Part shown: piece by piece, positions 1 through 10,146 of the stretch
Layout: each line of letters opens with the position of its first letter
Numbering within the stretch: position 1 is the stretch's first letter
DNA from: Plectosphaerella cucumerina
Lineage: Eukaryota; Ascomycota; Sordariomycetes; Glomerellales; Plectosphaerellaceae
Assembly (NCBI GenBank): GCA_020746995.1
Contig: JAGPXD010000003.1
Location: 5,332,001 to 5,396,000 of the forward strand
Length of the DNA stretch: 64,000 nucleotides
Reading direction: 5' to 3'
Position numbers and translations under genes: made by a program
Notes under the pieces: model-generated
The model's database searches: none
Seen by the model: the letters and a program-made list of their open reading frames with translations, nothing else
What the model was told of the DNA's origin: nothing

Positions 1-2
1 AG

Positions 3-929
3 TGGATTCTCATGGAGAGAGTCGCAGGCTGCCCCGTCGACAAGGTGTGGGATGACATGCCGTTCGCAGCGAAGGAAGTTCTGGTCGTTAACCTCGCAAA
101 ACACCTAAAGTCGCTTTGGAACCTCGAATTCCCCTTGTTCGGAAGCATCTACTATGCCTATCTCTGGAATCAGGTCGGCTTTTCGTCCATACACCCACGC
201 GGCGGGGAAGCTCTCGACATTGGCCCGAACGGAGACTTCGTCATCGGCCGCATGGTCTCGACGCGGTTCTTCCGGGATAAACGCCCTCTTCTTTCGCCAG
301 ACCGCGGTCCCTTTGCAACGGCAGAGCAACTGGCCTCGGCTGAGGCTGAACTCCTCGCGGGACGGGTTCGCCACCTCGCACCATCGCCCGAAGATCAGTA
401 CTCTTCCGAAACGGATGAGGAGCTCGCAGCCGATGGCGAGGAGGTACTTGACACTGTTGACAATCTCGTCGAGGCTGTCAAGAAAGTGTACACGGGCTCC
501 GATGGTCCGGAGGATGCAAAGGTTCTTTGGCACGACGACATGTCATCAATGAACGTGCTCGTTGATCCCACAACATTCAAGCTGACCGGCATCGTCGACT
601 GGGAATCTGCCGCCGTGGTTCCAGAATGGGAGACCAGAGGCCGACTGCCACATCTCCTACAAGGCATACCGGTTGAAGAGCCGCCTCCGCTGGGGTCTCT
701 TCCGCCCGAGGAGGAGGAAGGCATGACTGCGATCCGAAAGGACTGGCAACCAGTTCTCCTCCGTCGCAAGTACGCAGAGATCGCCGGTCCAGGCCTGGCC
801 CCCGACCCAGAAACCAAGAAGAGGGTTGATCTCAAGTGCGGGCTGGCCCCTTCGGTGAGCGAATTCGAGGACCGGTGGACAGCCGCCAGAGCTTGGATGA
901 ACCGCACTTTTGGTCCCGGCGCATCATGA
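3..929 (+). CDS. Aminoglycoside phosphotransferase (APH)-family kinase-like protein, 5' end cut by window
   Basis: The frame is open to the left edge (residues W-I-L before the first in-window Met at 12), so the N-terminal lobe lies outside. The start 'ILMERVAG' resembles the hinge of APH/choline-kinase-like proteins. The C-terminal lobe has the catalytic loop WHDDMSSMNVLVD (H-x-D-x4-N pattern) and the metal-binding GIVDWE, which stands in for DFG. These proteins transfer phosphate from ATP to small molecules. Fungal genomes carry many, and their substrates are mostly unknown. About 308 residues are visible and the gene ends at a TGA before a non-coding stretch. The family call is firm; the substrate cannot be inferred. 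Confidence 0.85.
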   Translation, partial: WILMERVAGCPVDKVWDDMPFAAKEVLVVNLAKHLKSLWNLEFPLFGSIYYAYLWNQVGFSSIHPRGGEALDIGPNGDFVIGRMVSTRFFRDKRPLLSPDRGPFATAEQLASAEAELLAGRVRHLAPSPEDQYSSETDEELAADGEEVLDTVDNLVEAVKKVYTGSDGPEDAKVLWHDDMSSMNVLVDPTTFKLTGIVDWESAAVVPEWETRGRLPHLLQGIPVEEPPPLGSLPPEEEEGMTAIRKDWQPVLLRRKYAEIAGPGLAPDPETKKRVDLKCGLAPSVSEFEDRWTAARAWMNRTFGPGAS

Positions 930-1068
930 GCTGAACACCATCAGGCTGTGTTACACGAATGCCTTACTTGTTCATTCAAGTCCATATTGATGGAACAAGA
1001 TGCGAAGTAAGTATCACGGCAAAAAGCGTTCCAGTGCCGAACATTCGCGGCGGATTTGAAGAGGTAGG

Positions 1069-1553
1069 GCCTGGCTGTAGAGCCCGGACGTCTGGATAGA
1101 GAGCCCGGAAAAGGCAGGTCCCCTGGAAGCCACTGTCGCGACAGCCATAGACTGCTAAATTAAAAGACTCGGACACAGCCAGTTAACTACTACAGATAAC
1201 CGCGTTAATCAGGGGCGAAGGTGGACTACGACCGAGCGATTAATCTAGATGGACAGTTGATCTAGATGGACAGTTGATCTAGATGGACAGTTGATCTAGA
1301 TGGACAGTTGATCTAGATGGACAGTTGATCTAGATGGACAGTTGATCTAGATGGACAGTTGATCTAGATGGACAGTTGATCTAGATGGACAGTTGATCTA
1401 GATGGACAGTTGATCTAGATGGACAGTTGATCTAGATGGACAGTTGATCTAGGTAACCTGGCCGAGACTGAAATGTAGCCTTTCAATTCAGCAGCTTTGG
1501 CCACATGCACTTTCCAGGCTCTCTATCTAGACGTCCGGGCTCTACAGCCGGGC
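1069..1553. mobile_element. Inverted-repeat-bounded element containing a minisatellite (MITE-like remnant?)
   Basis: Positions 1069-1111 and 1511-1553 are inverted copies of one 43-bp sequence with 3 mismatches (core GTAGAGCCCGGACGTCT). They bracket about 400 bp holding the 17-bp tandem array. The interior has no convincing gene. The right arm ends 18 bp from the stop codon of the phenolic acid decarboxylase, so it lies in that gene's 3' flank. Terminal inverted repeats around a short non-coding interior suggest a MITE or a folded-back duplication. I could not identify a convincing target-site duplication, so mobility is inference. Confidence 0.45.
1243..1453. repeat. 17-bp minisatellite, 12 near-identical copies
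   Basis: The unit GATGGACAGTTGATCTA is repeated head to tail. The GATGGACAG core recurs every 17 bp from 1248 to 1435, which is 12 copies, and then decays into GGTAACC. Copies look identical, implying recent expansion or homogenisation. There are no unique spacers, so this is not a CRISPR array. It may vary in copy number between strains. Confidence 0.95.
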
Positions 1554-1571
1554 TCAAGAGGTATTGTTGTC

Positions 1572-2108
1572 TCAGAACGTCGGATCCTCCTCTCGGATCG
1601 GCTCCAGATCCCCCTTTCCCTTGAACCTCTCCACAATCTCCCCTTGCTCGCTCAACATGAACCTCTCCGCCTGCGTTCCCTCCTTCGCCAAACCCCTCCA
1701 CCTCTCAAAATCCTCTTCCTTCCTCTTATCGCCGTGCGCCTCGGCCGGGTGCTCCCAATGCCCCTTGCTGAACGCAATGAGCGTCGTCACCCGACCCCCC
1801 TGGATGTCCCACACCAGCGAGCATACGGTGCCCGTCTCCTCGAGCCAGTTGACCTGCCAAATCTCGCCGGGGCGCACGCACTGGTACGTCGCCTGCTGGT
1901 AGTTGACCCGCCCGGCCATCGGCCCGCCGTGGATCGCGTACACCACGCGCGTCGGGGACTGGAACCACATCTCGTAGCGCCATTTTTCGGGCTTGCCGTC
2001 GGCAGATTGAGCCGCGTAATCGTACACGAGGTGGGTGTCGAGGACGTCTTTCTCGAAGGAGGCGTCGAGCGCCGTGTTGGTGAGGAAGTGGGGGAGTTTC
2101 TGGGGCAT
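1572..2108 (-). CDS. Phenolic acid decarboxylase (PAD/PadC family)
   Basis: Single exon, 178 aa, the usual PAD length. PADs are small lipocalin-like beta-barrels that remove CO2 non-oxidatively from p-coumaric, ferulic or caffeic acid to give vinylphenols. Visible family marks are the HLVYDY tyrosine pair (the Y-x-Y that positions the substrate phenol), the strand RYEMWFQSPTRVVYAIHGG, the AGR arginine, and WLEETGT carrying the conserved glutamate. There is no signal peptide, so it is probably cytosolic. The usual YRIHSG is YAIHGG here, so one arginine of the strand is replaced. Downstream (3') it abuts the inverted-repeat element. Upstream lies a dienelactone hydrolase on the same strand. Confidence 0.88.
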   Translation of the reverse strand: MPQKLPHFLTNTALDASFEKDVLDTHLVYDYAAQSADGKPEKWRYEMWFQSPTRVVYAIHGGPMAGRVNYQQATYQCVRPGEIWQVNWLEETGTVCSLVWDIQGGRVTTLIAFSKGHWEHPAEAHGDKRKEEDFERWRGLAKEGTQAERFMLSEQGEIVERFKGKGDLEPIREEDPTF

Positions 2109-2485
2109 GGTGAAAAGATTGAGGTGGTTTGATGTGGTACTAGAGCCGCCGTGTCTCGCAGCGGACCCTGCCGCTCTTGATATACGTTTGGCTCAGGTTG
2201 AGATGGATCGGTGAGGTCATACATCTGGGTTTGCACTAACCAAGACATGTCTCCCCCCCACCGGCTTCGTGACGCTTGCGTCGCCCATCAGCCGGCTTCC
2301 GGCAGAGTTTTGACTACCTCGCTAGCATGCGGCACTACTCGACGCATTCTGGCAGCAATATGGGCTTTGATCTTACGTCTATGGGAAAGCTGCCAATTGC
2401 ATGCATATCAGAACCTATGTTCTCCGACATCCCGTCCTCCGCCTAGAAATTGCACATCACTTCAAGTGAAGATGTTGCTCCCCGC
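2109..2485. other. Intergenic: 5' flank of PAD and 3' flank of the first dienelactone hydrolase
   Basis: No coding frame with supportable codon use. I see no repeat or RNA gene. Confidence 0.6.
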
Positions 2486-3419
2486 CTAAGCATCAGACCA
2501 GGCGTTGAACCAGCGCACCGCCTGCCAGAATGCCTCCTCCTTGCCGAACTTCTGCTCGGGAATCGAGACGTTTCCGCGCGTGCCGAAGCCGTGTTGGGTG
2601 CCCGAGTACAGGTTGATCTGGAAAGGCTGGGCAGTTTGGCCAAGTAGTCCTTCAACAGTAAGACGACGCTCAGGCTCGAACAGGCTGTCGATTTCTACAC
2701 AGACACCAAGTCAGCAAAATAGCCATCCCCCTGTTATTGATCAACTCACCAGCTGCGGCAATGGCGATAGGTCCATCAATGGCCAGCACCTCGTCATCCT
2801 GGAGCAGACTCGGGTGGGCGGTGAAGCCTACGTCGGCGCCGCGGCCCTTGGCCAGGAAGCGGAAGGCGTAGCGGCCGCCGAAGCAGTACCCCGTCACGGC
2901 GACGTGCTTGACGCCCAGCTTGTTGCGGATGTAGTTGATGGTGGTCTCGACGACGGGGTCGGTCGTGTTGGGGTTGTGCTTGGACAGGAACTCGGCCGCG
3001 TCGAAGGTGATGTCGTGCGGGGCAGGGTCACCGCGGAAGATGTCGGGCATCACGGTCAGGAAGCCCGCGCGAGCGAAGCTATCGACGAGGCTGGAGTGGT
3101 CATTGTTAGTGAGTATCGGGCGGAGTCTTGGGCCGGGCAACATACAGCCTGTTCTGCAGGAGAGGGATGCCGAAGGCGTCCGGCAGATAGAGCACGGCCG
3201 TGTCGGAGCGCTTGCCCTTAGGGCGGCTGATGTACATTTCCACTGGGCATGTCAGTGACCGCGATAATTTGGAAGGCTCCACGACATACCTCCGTCAATG
3301 AAGGACGACTTGCCCACGGGCTTGCCATCGTGCTTGATGATGTTAGGGGCCTCGCCAACATAGGCCGTCGCGGCAGCGAAGACGCTCGACAGAGCGAGCA
3401 GGACACGAGTGGGATGCAT
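2486..3419 (-). CDS. Secreted dienelactone hydrolase-family protein
   Basis: Four exons: 3419-3290, 3242-3146, 3090-2750 and 2694-2486, giving 258 aa. All three introns keep phase. The N-terminus (MHPTRVLLALSSVFAAATA) is a clear signal peptide. The body is an alpha/beta hydrolase: the YISRPKG strand, the nucleophile elbow GYCFGG with catalytic Cys, and a C-terminal TQHGFG with the catalytic His. DLH enzymes open lactone rings such as dienelactone in ring-cleavage pathways, but many fungal members have unknown esterase substrates. A leader peptide is unusual for a classical beta-ketoadipate enzyme and suggests action outside the cell or in the secretory pathway. It lies tandem with PAD and upstream of a second DLH. 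Confidence 0.88.
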
Positions 3420-4538
3420 GTTGGTGAGCGCGAATGGGGCCAGAGTCGAGAGAGACGGTGTGGACGTGAAATACTACCCTGATGCTCCGATGGCCATTCG
3501 GAGGCCGTCTATATAGCACCCCGAGAGGAGAGATGGCATCATCGGCCCAGCGGAGTTAAGCCACCTCGGCGGAGGAAGTGCAAATTTCCCGCGCTGCCGG
3601 CAATCGTCATGCCCGCTCCCTGGACAGGTTACTGAAGCTGCGGAGACGGAGGAACTAACACTTCGCCTCCCCGTCGCCTCCTTGCCTCCCCCGCTCTCGA
3701 TATCGGGAGGTAGCATCGCGTTGCTGCGAGGGACATGGATCGGGGCTTGGCGCGCCAACTACCGATACTGGGCTTGATCTGCATCGCCGGCAGGCCCGGC
3801 CTCTCGAAGGTCAAGGAAGTGTCCGGTGTTATTTCCAGGATGAGCATGTTGCCAAGAGAAAGAAACAAGATCCCTGCTTTCTTGATGGACCCTTTCTGGA
3901 CTCGCTTTCGTTCCGAACCTTCATTGGGTTGGGGACATCGATGATCCTGGAGCATTACTCGCATCATTGTTTAGACGACAGGCGGCCCCGCGCCGGGATC
4001 TGGGGTATGCTTAAACAACCTAAAATCGTGGCTTGCAAGGCGGGTTGTTTCCACTCTGCGAGGCGTTCACGAGATAGACAAATCATGGAGCACGACCCTG
4101 GTGCTGGTGATGAGGCCGATTTGATGGATCGCTTGAAGTCGGCTTCCTGCGAGACCGAGTCCGAATGGCCGGCGTTTGTGACCCCGCAGCGCCCGGTCGA
4201 CCCTGGACCAGCGCGGCCCGTCACGGTACTTCCAGCTCCGCCCCGATCTCCATGCAAGGTACAAAGCCTGCCGGACCCCAAAAGTGCCCTGCCCTTGAAC
4301 CAATCTTTCTAGGTGTTGATTTGGCATCCGGGGTTTCGGAACCAAAATAGCATCAGTGCCTCTCAAGCCCGGAAGTAGGCCCGGATGAACCATGTGGTTC
4401 AGATGAGATCGACAGCACGTTAATCCCCTGTCAGGGGTAATCATCAGCCAAGAAACAAGCAAACGAAACCGAACAATATGACATCTAGATACCGCCTGCA
4501 TAACAGACTTGCAGGCTAATAAGCTCCAGCTACCTTAT
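3420..4538. other. Intergenic, about 1.1 kb
   Basis: Upstream region of the first DLH and 3' flank of the second. Only short overlapping ORFs in several frames, none with recognisable domains or splice structure. I see no RNA gene. Confidence 0.55.
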
Positions 4539-5396
4539 TCAAAGAAGATACCGCTTGAACCACTCCACCGCCTGCTTCGCCGCCCTGGTCGCTCCCTCGT
4601 TCTCAACAACCTTGGCCGGATCGGCCCTGACAGCAAACCCATGCCCGCACTCCGCATACGTGACAACCTCAACCTTGTCCGGGTGCTCCGCAAACAGTTT
4701 CTCCAGACCCTCCTTGATGGCCCCAGCAGCTTCCACAGACAGGATCGTGTCCTTGTCGCCCACGGCAATGCTGACCGGCACCTTCAGCCCCCCAGCAGCC
4801 TCCACCAGCGCCTCGGGCTTCCTGAACCCAGAAGGGTGGGCTGCAAAGTGCGCCGCCAGCAGAGGCTCATCGCCGCCCTCGACAGACGTTTCCTTCGAGA
4901 GAGTGATCGTCTGCAGCGCGCCCCAGCAGAAGCCAGCGGCGCCGAGCTTGCCGCCCGCAGGCAGCTCAGCCTTGACAGCGCGAGCATACGCGAGCACGGA
5001 GGGGAAGACGTTGCGGGTGCGGAGGGCAAAGGGGAGGAAGCGGCTCATCATGAGAGCGATGTTGTAGACGCGGGAAGCCTGGCCGGCGATGTCAAAGGCA
5101 GCCACGGGCGCCGAGGCGCGCTCCATCAGCTGCAGGGAGTCGACGGGAACACCGCCGGCGGGGATGATGTCCGGGACTAGGACCCTGCATCCCGTCTCGG
5201 CGGCGTAGGTGTCCGCGAGGAGCTTGCTGTTGACGAGATTGAAACCAAAAGCATCGGTGATGAGGATAATGGTGGACGATGAGGTGGTGCCAGAGGCCGG
5301 AGAGGCGATGTAGGTGAGAACCCCATGGAGGGTCTCCTCTGTGCCGGCGGGTTTGCCGTCGTGGGCAGCGCCCTTGAAGCAGTCGGGGCAAGACAT
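4539..5396 (-). CDS. Dienelactone hydrolase-family protein (AIM2-like), cytosolic
   Basis: Intronless, 285 aa from MSCPDCFKG. The reading frame stays open 81 codons further upstream, but the MSCPDC start is typical for this family. Features are an early CPDC motif, the strand TIILITDAFGF, the nucleophile elbow GFCWGA with Cys, IAVGDKD holding the acid, and ECGHGF with the catalytic His. There is no signal peptide. Relatives in yeasts and moulds are annotated as AIM2 or protein-AIM2-like hydrolases, and their physiological substrate is unknown. It is divergent from the flavoprotein gene to its right, sharing about 0.7 kb of upstream DNA. It is a distant homologue of the secreted DLH on its left, not a recent duplicate (CFGG versus CWGA elbow, different length). 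Confidence 0.9.
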   Translation of the reverse strand: MSCPDCFKGAAHDGKPAGTEETLHGVLTYIASPASGTTSSSTIILITDAFGFNLVNSKLLADTYAAETGCRVLVPDIIPAGGVPVDSLQLMERASAPVAAFDIAGQASRVYNIALMMSRFLPFALRTRNVFPSVLAYARAVKAELPAGGKLGAAGFCWGALQTITLSKETSVEGGDEPLLAAHFAAHPSGFRKPEALVEAAGGLKVPVSIAVGDKDTILSVEAAGAIKEGLEKLFAEHPDKVEVVTYAECGHGFAVRADPAKVVENEGATRAAKQAVEWFKRYLL

Positions 5397-6110
5397 AGCT
5401 GGGCTGGAGGGTGAACGGAGTAATGGGAAGCAGAAGTCGATGAACGTGGGAAATCCGCCCGAAAAGAGTCGCTGCCGAGACAAGAGAGTCGTATTTCTTC
5501 GACCAGCCTCCCTTCCGGCGAGGGACTGGCCGTCTTGGAGATAAATACATCCACATGGGGTGGCATCTTCAGAGGGGTGGTTCGTCCAGGGGCCCATGCG
5601 ACGCCAGCGACGCACCTCGGTTTCGCTCCCGCCACCCATTGAACGGCTTCATCCCCGTGTGGAGAGCTCGACAGGGGCCTCGCCCGGGGCGGCGGCTCTT
5701 CCCTAGACGTCCGTTCAAGCCGGGTGTCTGCTTGGACGAGTACATTGCTGTGCAAGCATCAGCTTACATCTCGCTTGTGGGTGAGAATGCATTCTTAGAG
5801 GCTGCAGCTCGTGACTCGACGATGGCACGATGGAGCGCTGGCAGGGTTGACGGCTATGACGGGAGTCAGCGCTGCCCTGGCCCCCTGAAGCTGAGGGGAG
5901 CGATGCCATCAAGGGATTGGATTTGACGAGAGATGGATGCGAGGACCGGCATGGGGTGGGATTGAGAGGATTCTGGTGTGGTAACGGCAGCTTTCTCGAC
6001 CGGAGTATAAGAAGGCTCATGGCTACGCCGATGGTACTCTCTTACCCATCATACAGCATTCACTCTGCTGAAGAAACCACTCTCTTTTGAACTTCACTCT
6101 CTCGCCCATC
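5397..6110. promoter_or_regulatory. Divergent intergenic region between DLH (-) and flavoprotein (+)
   Basis: These 714 bp must hold the upstream regions of both flanking genes. Pyrimidine-rich tracts occur just before the ATG at 6111, as is common in fungal promoters. I could not assign a specific operator with confidence. Confidence 0.5.
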
Positions 6111-7792
6111 ATGCACTTCAAAGACCTCCTCGTTTCTCTCTTCGCCGTCTCGGTTGCCGCGGCTCCTCCTGCCGTGGGCTTCCCGAAGAAGGGATGTGAT
6201 GCCCTGGCCAAGAAGTACCCTTCGTCTACCTTCTTCCCCGGCACGGCTCGCTATGACTTTGAGAATGAGTGTATGTCTTTCTCAATACTACGTCCTGCTG
6301 ATGTGTCAAGGCTGGCCCTAGGCAGGCTTCAGCCTGTTGGAACCATCCAACCTCACCGACGTGTCAAGTACTGACATCTTTCCTTAGACGGCTGGTCAAC
6401 TTCCTCCTACCTTGGCCCTGCCTGCATCTTCACACCCGAGACATCCGAGGCTGTCTCCTTCGCGATCAAGACAGTCCACCAGCAAAAGGTCAAGTTCGCT
6501 ATCCGCGGCGGCGGTGCCATGCCCATGGACAATGCCGCCAATATCGGCTCTGAGGGCATCCTCATCGCCAACACCAACTTGACTCAGATGGAGATCTCCG
6601 AGGACCGCAGCGTTGTTGCCGTCGGCGCGGGTATCAGATGGCCCCAGCTGTACGCCTACCTTGATCAGTTTGGTGTTACTGCCAACGGCATCCGTATGGG
6701 CAATGTTGGTGTGATCGGCTACCTTCTCGGAGGAGGCATTGGCTTCTACAGCTACGAGCACGGTATCTCGTCCGTGGGTGTTGAGTCCTTTGAGGTAAGC
6801 ATCCCATGTCTCATGTGATATTAGCCTCTTCTAACCCCCTTCAGTGCGTGCTTGCAGATGGAAGGCTGGTCAAGGCCAGCCTGACAGAGCACTCGGACCT
6901 CTTCTGGGCCCTGCGCGGCGGTGAAAACAACTTCTGCCACGTTACGCGCGCCAACCTCCGCACTTTGGCCATCCCTTCTATTCAGGCCGCCCCCGTCTCA
7001 TATGGCGGCTCCGAGGTCCAGGACCGCTACATCCAGAGCCTCGTCGAATTCGCCCGTTACGCCGACAAGGATCCCAAGGCATCCATGGAGGGACAGATCC
7101 GTTGGGATCCTCGCCGCAGTGACGACCTGCTCTTCGACGCATTCATCTTCACCAGCGGCGATGAGCCCTCACCCCCTGGCCTGCAGAACTTCACCGCCCC
7201 CGTCCTCCCTCCTATCCGGGGCAACCTCACCACCACCACCATGGGCACCTGGGCGAACCAGTTCCCCTACGACAGCGACAGGGGCAACCGCAAGATCTTC
7301 CACTTTTTCTCCATCCCCGCCGAAGCCAGAGCCATGGAGATCTGCCTCGAGAAGTACTACGAGACCGTCCGCCCACTCGGTGGCCTTGACGGCTTCTTCA
7401 CCGCTTTCAGCATCATGCCCATCACCAAGCACGTTATTGACCAGAGCTCCGCCAACGGCGGCAGCCCCGTCGGTCTGGATGAGAACAGCGCGCCGTCGCT
7501 GTGGCTTGTGGAGAGCCCCAGCTGGACCAATGCCGTGGACGACGCTGTTGTTCTTCAGGCTCACGTTGACGCCAATGCCAAGATCAACGAGGCCCTGACT
7601 GCCGAGGGCTTCGAGAAGCTTCGCTTCATCTATCTCAGCGATGCCTCCAAGGCTCAGCTGGACGACATCTTTCCCAGCTACGGCGAGGAGAATGTGAGGA
7701 AGCTGCAGGCTATCAGGAACAAGTACGACCCGGCGTCCGTCTTCACCACCCTCCAGCCCGGCGGTGCCAAAGTCGCCCATGTTGAGCTTTAA
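6111..7792 (+). CDS. Secreted FAD-linked oxidoreductase (VAO/BBE-like, PCMH-type FAD domain)
   Basis: Three exons (6111-6270, 6388-6794, 6845-7792), 504 aa. The signal peptide is MHFKDLLVSLFAVSVAAA. The FAD-binding half shows YLGPACIFTPET, the phosphate loop KFAIRGGGAMP (residues 89-99), GAGIRWPQLY and LLGGGIGF. The C-terminus has the short BBE-type tail NKYDPASVF. VAO/BBE enzymes oxidise phenols, alcohols or sugars with O2. The histidine that normally follows RGGG and forms the 8-alpha covalent bond to FAD is Ala97 here. The usual NNFGIVTRF segment reads NNFCHVTRA. FAD may thus be bound non-covalently. It probably acts outside the cell; the substrate is unknown. Confidence 0.92.
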
Positions 7793-8885
7793 AGATGAAT
7801 TTGAGGCGAGGGATCCGACCTGACGAGTTTCTAAGCAGAGTTGGCTCAGTATTTCGAGTGGTTGTAGAGACGAGATGCAGTTTTTCGATGGAAAGGTCAA
7901 TGTGCACCAGACGGCCGGCTGGCAAATCAAATGAACAAAACGTTCTCAACATCATGCAGCTGCCCTTGTACTCACCGACCAAAAGAAATCTTTGAGGCAC
8001 CTGCGATCATCGGGTTAACCCACCTTGGCCAATTGTCAAACCTTCCGAGTCGGAAGTCGTCCATGGGGGTTTGACGGCGGTTGATGCATTCATATGCTGG
8101 AAAGCTGCTGACATGAGCGCAGGCCGGGACAGGCGCCCACTTCCCGGGCCCTCTTATCAATCTGGGTGTGACAGGCGTCAAACAAGTGTCATCTTCAGAC
8201 CGAGGTCCATTGCCCTCAGTTTCTCCGAAGTCGTTCGATTCCAACTACCCCTGAGTCAATCTTGAAACATCACCTTCAGACGATACCACGGCGGCCCACA
8301 AGAAGCCCCCCAGAAGACCATCACGGGCGTTGATCATAGGTAGATGGCAGAAATCTTAATCGCAGATCATGCCGCGCGGGTGCCTTGAGACGCAGCATGA
8401 CTGACAAAGCCGTCTGAGATACCAGACGTTGAGTCGTTGGACCAGGCTGCATCGAGCGCCTTCAAACCCCCCACCACGTCACCACACCGTTGCAGAGCCT
8501 CAACCTCAGCCTGAAAAATACGAGGTGGCCTGCGCGGCCTCGAAACCTTCTTTCTCTGGTCACGCACATGGCATCATGCGTCTGAAGAATCTCGCATAGG
8601 CCCCATCAACGAGCGGGTCATCCCTGAGACATGTCACCCCAAGGCACCCGCCATCGGCAGATTCTCATGTTCATGAGTTCTGGCGTCGTCTTTTATTATT
8701 AGACGGCCATCCGTCCATGAGACCATTCCTGTCGTCGAGCGGTCCTAGTCCAGCATAATCTTCATCCAATCTCTCTTTTCGGTCTCCTGGCGAGATATTT
8801 CCGTCTGTGGATCAGGCCGTTCTTTTCTTGTTCCCTCACGAGTTTAATATCCCAGTGGGCTTGACGCTCCTTTCCAAGATTCGAC
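7793..8885. other. Intergenic, about 1.1 kb
   Basis: 3' flank of the flavoprotein and promoter of the cupredoxin-like gene. No supportable gene, repeat or RNA seen. Confidence 0.55.
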
Positions 8886-9786
8886 ATGAAGGGCTTTTTC
8901 AGCTTGACGCTCCTGGCCGCCGGCGCCAGTGCCCTTCCACACGTTCAAGAGCCCAAGATCCTCAGGGAGGTCAGCGTTGACGCCCCGCTGCAGAAGAGGC
9001 AGTTCAGACTCATCCCGGTTGTCGTCGGTGGACCGCAGGATACATTCGTCCCGAACTCAGTGGCAGCGGCTGTCGGCGACGTGATCCAGTTCCAATTCAG
9101 CAATGGCAACCACACAGTAACGCAGAGCACCGAGACAACTCCCTGCCAGCCACTGCAACAGACGAATCCTCTCGCCATCCACAGCGGTCACATTCCATTC
9201 CAGGATGGCCAGGCTGCCGTCGGCACCTTCAACATGCCCGTCACCAACACAGATCCTCTGTTCCTGTACTGCGCCACGGGACCCCACTGCCAAGAGGGAC
9301 AGGTGATGATTGTTAACCCGTAAGTCAAATTCTCGTTCAAAATCATGTCCATTGCTAACAAAAGCCAGCATCTCGCCTGAGCAGGTGGTCAAGTTCTCCA
9401 AAGCCGCCGCCGGAGCAGCCGCCAACATTGACGGCACCACTGTCGTCGGCGGCGCCGTTGGATCCATCGCCCTCGAAGCAGCCGCTTTCGTCCCAGCACC
9501 GCCGGAGCAAGGCGGTCCTCCCGGAGGGGCTCCTCCCGCAGGGGCCCCTCCAGCAGCAGCACCTTCCGCTGAGGGCGCCCCAGCCGCGCCGCCCGCAGCA
9601 ACTTCGGAGAACATCGCCTCGAGCTCGGCGCTTGACGGAGCAGCAACAGAAAGTTCGGTCAGTACGACAGCGGCGGCTGCTCTCCCGTCCGTAGACCCAA
9701 ACGCTGATGGGGTCGGTATTCCAGTAACTATTCCGCCTTTTACGCCAGGAAGCAACACACGAGACTTGGGAAGGCTGATTCCATAG
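8886..9786 (+). CDS. Secreted cupredoxin-like, Ala/Pro/Gly-rich-tailed protein
   Basis: Two exons (8886-9319, 9369-9786), 283 aa. It starts with signal peptide MKGFFSLTLLAAGASA and has a KR site (residues 36-37) suiting Kex2 cleavage. The domain at about residues 38-145 matches fungal extracellular cupredoxins: VGDVIQFQF, NHTVTQS, TPCQP, FLYCATGPHCQEGQVM. The His, Cys and second His of a type-1 copper site appear to be present (NHT, YCATGPHC), with M after GQV a candidate axial ligand. The C-terminal half is low complexity (APPEQGG, PPGGAPPAG) and ends without a clear GPI signal. Such proteins are found on conidial walls or are secreted. A role as a copper or electron carrier is inference. 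Confidence 0.85.
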
Positions 9787-10065
9787 ATTTGAGGTGACTG
9801 CTGGATGTCGAGGAATCCCGTATAAGCGGGCGGTGAGCATGCGTACATAGATAGATACCAAGCGACGAAGCCATTGTGAAATACGAGGGTTCTACCCCTG
9901 AACTATGTTCTGCGATGTTCCCATGCCCCTCCCAACTCCGACAAACTCCTCGACTCGAGAAGATTCCTACGGATGCCGACTGGTGAAGCTTGCAACAAAA
10001 TGACAGCTCCCCGTAGATCTCTACCAGCCACAAAACAGGGACAAGGCCTGAAAGGCAAAAGTATC
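9787..10065. other. Intergenic before tRNA-Glu
   Basis: No feature seen other than the 3' flank of the cupredoxin-like gene. Confidence 0.5.
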
Positions 10066-10146
10066 TTCCGGAACGGGGAATTGAACCCCGAGCCTGTCGG
10101 CGCTCCGCATGAGAGCGACAAATGTTGACCATTACACCATTCCGGA
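10066..10146 (-). tRNA. tRNA-Glu(CTC) with a 9-nt intron
   Basis: Read on the minus strand, the acceptor stem TCCGGAA/TTCCGGA is a perfect 7 bp. The D stem GTGT/ACAT, anticodon stem TGTCG/CGACA and T stem CGGGG/CCCCG all pair, with T loop TTCAATT. The anticodon loop begins C-T-CTC-A and then carries 9 extra nt (TGCGGAGCG) at the canonical 37/38 intron site. In the precursor, GAGCG in the intron region can pair with CGCTC of the anticodon arm, a normal intron-helix feature. CCA is not encoded. Confidence 0.9.

Noticed and set aside
1243..1453. Short regular repeats resembling a CRISPR array
   Set aside because: Units are directly adjacent with no spacers, and the genome is clearly eukaryotic. 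This is a minisatellite.
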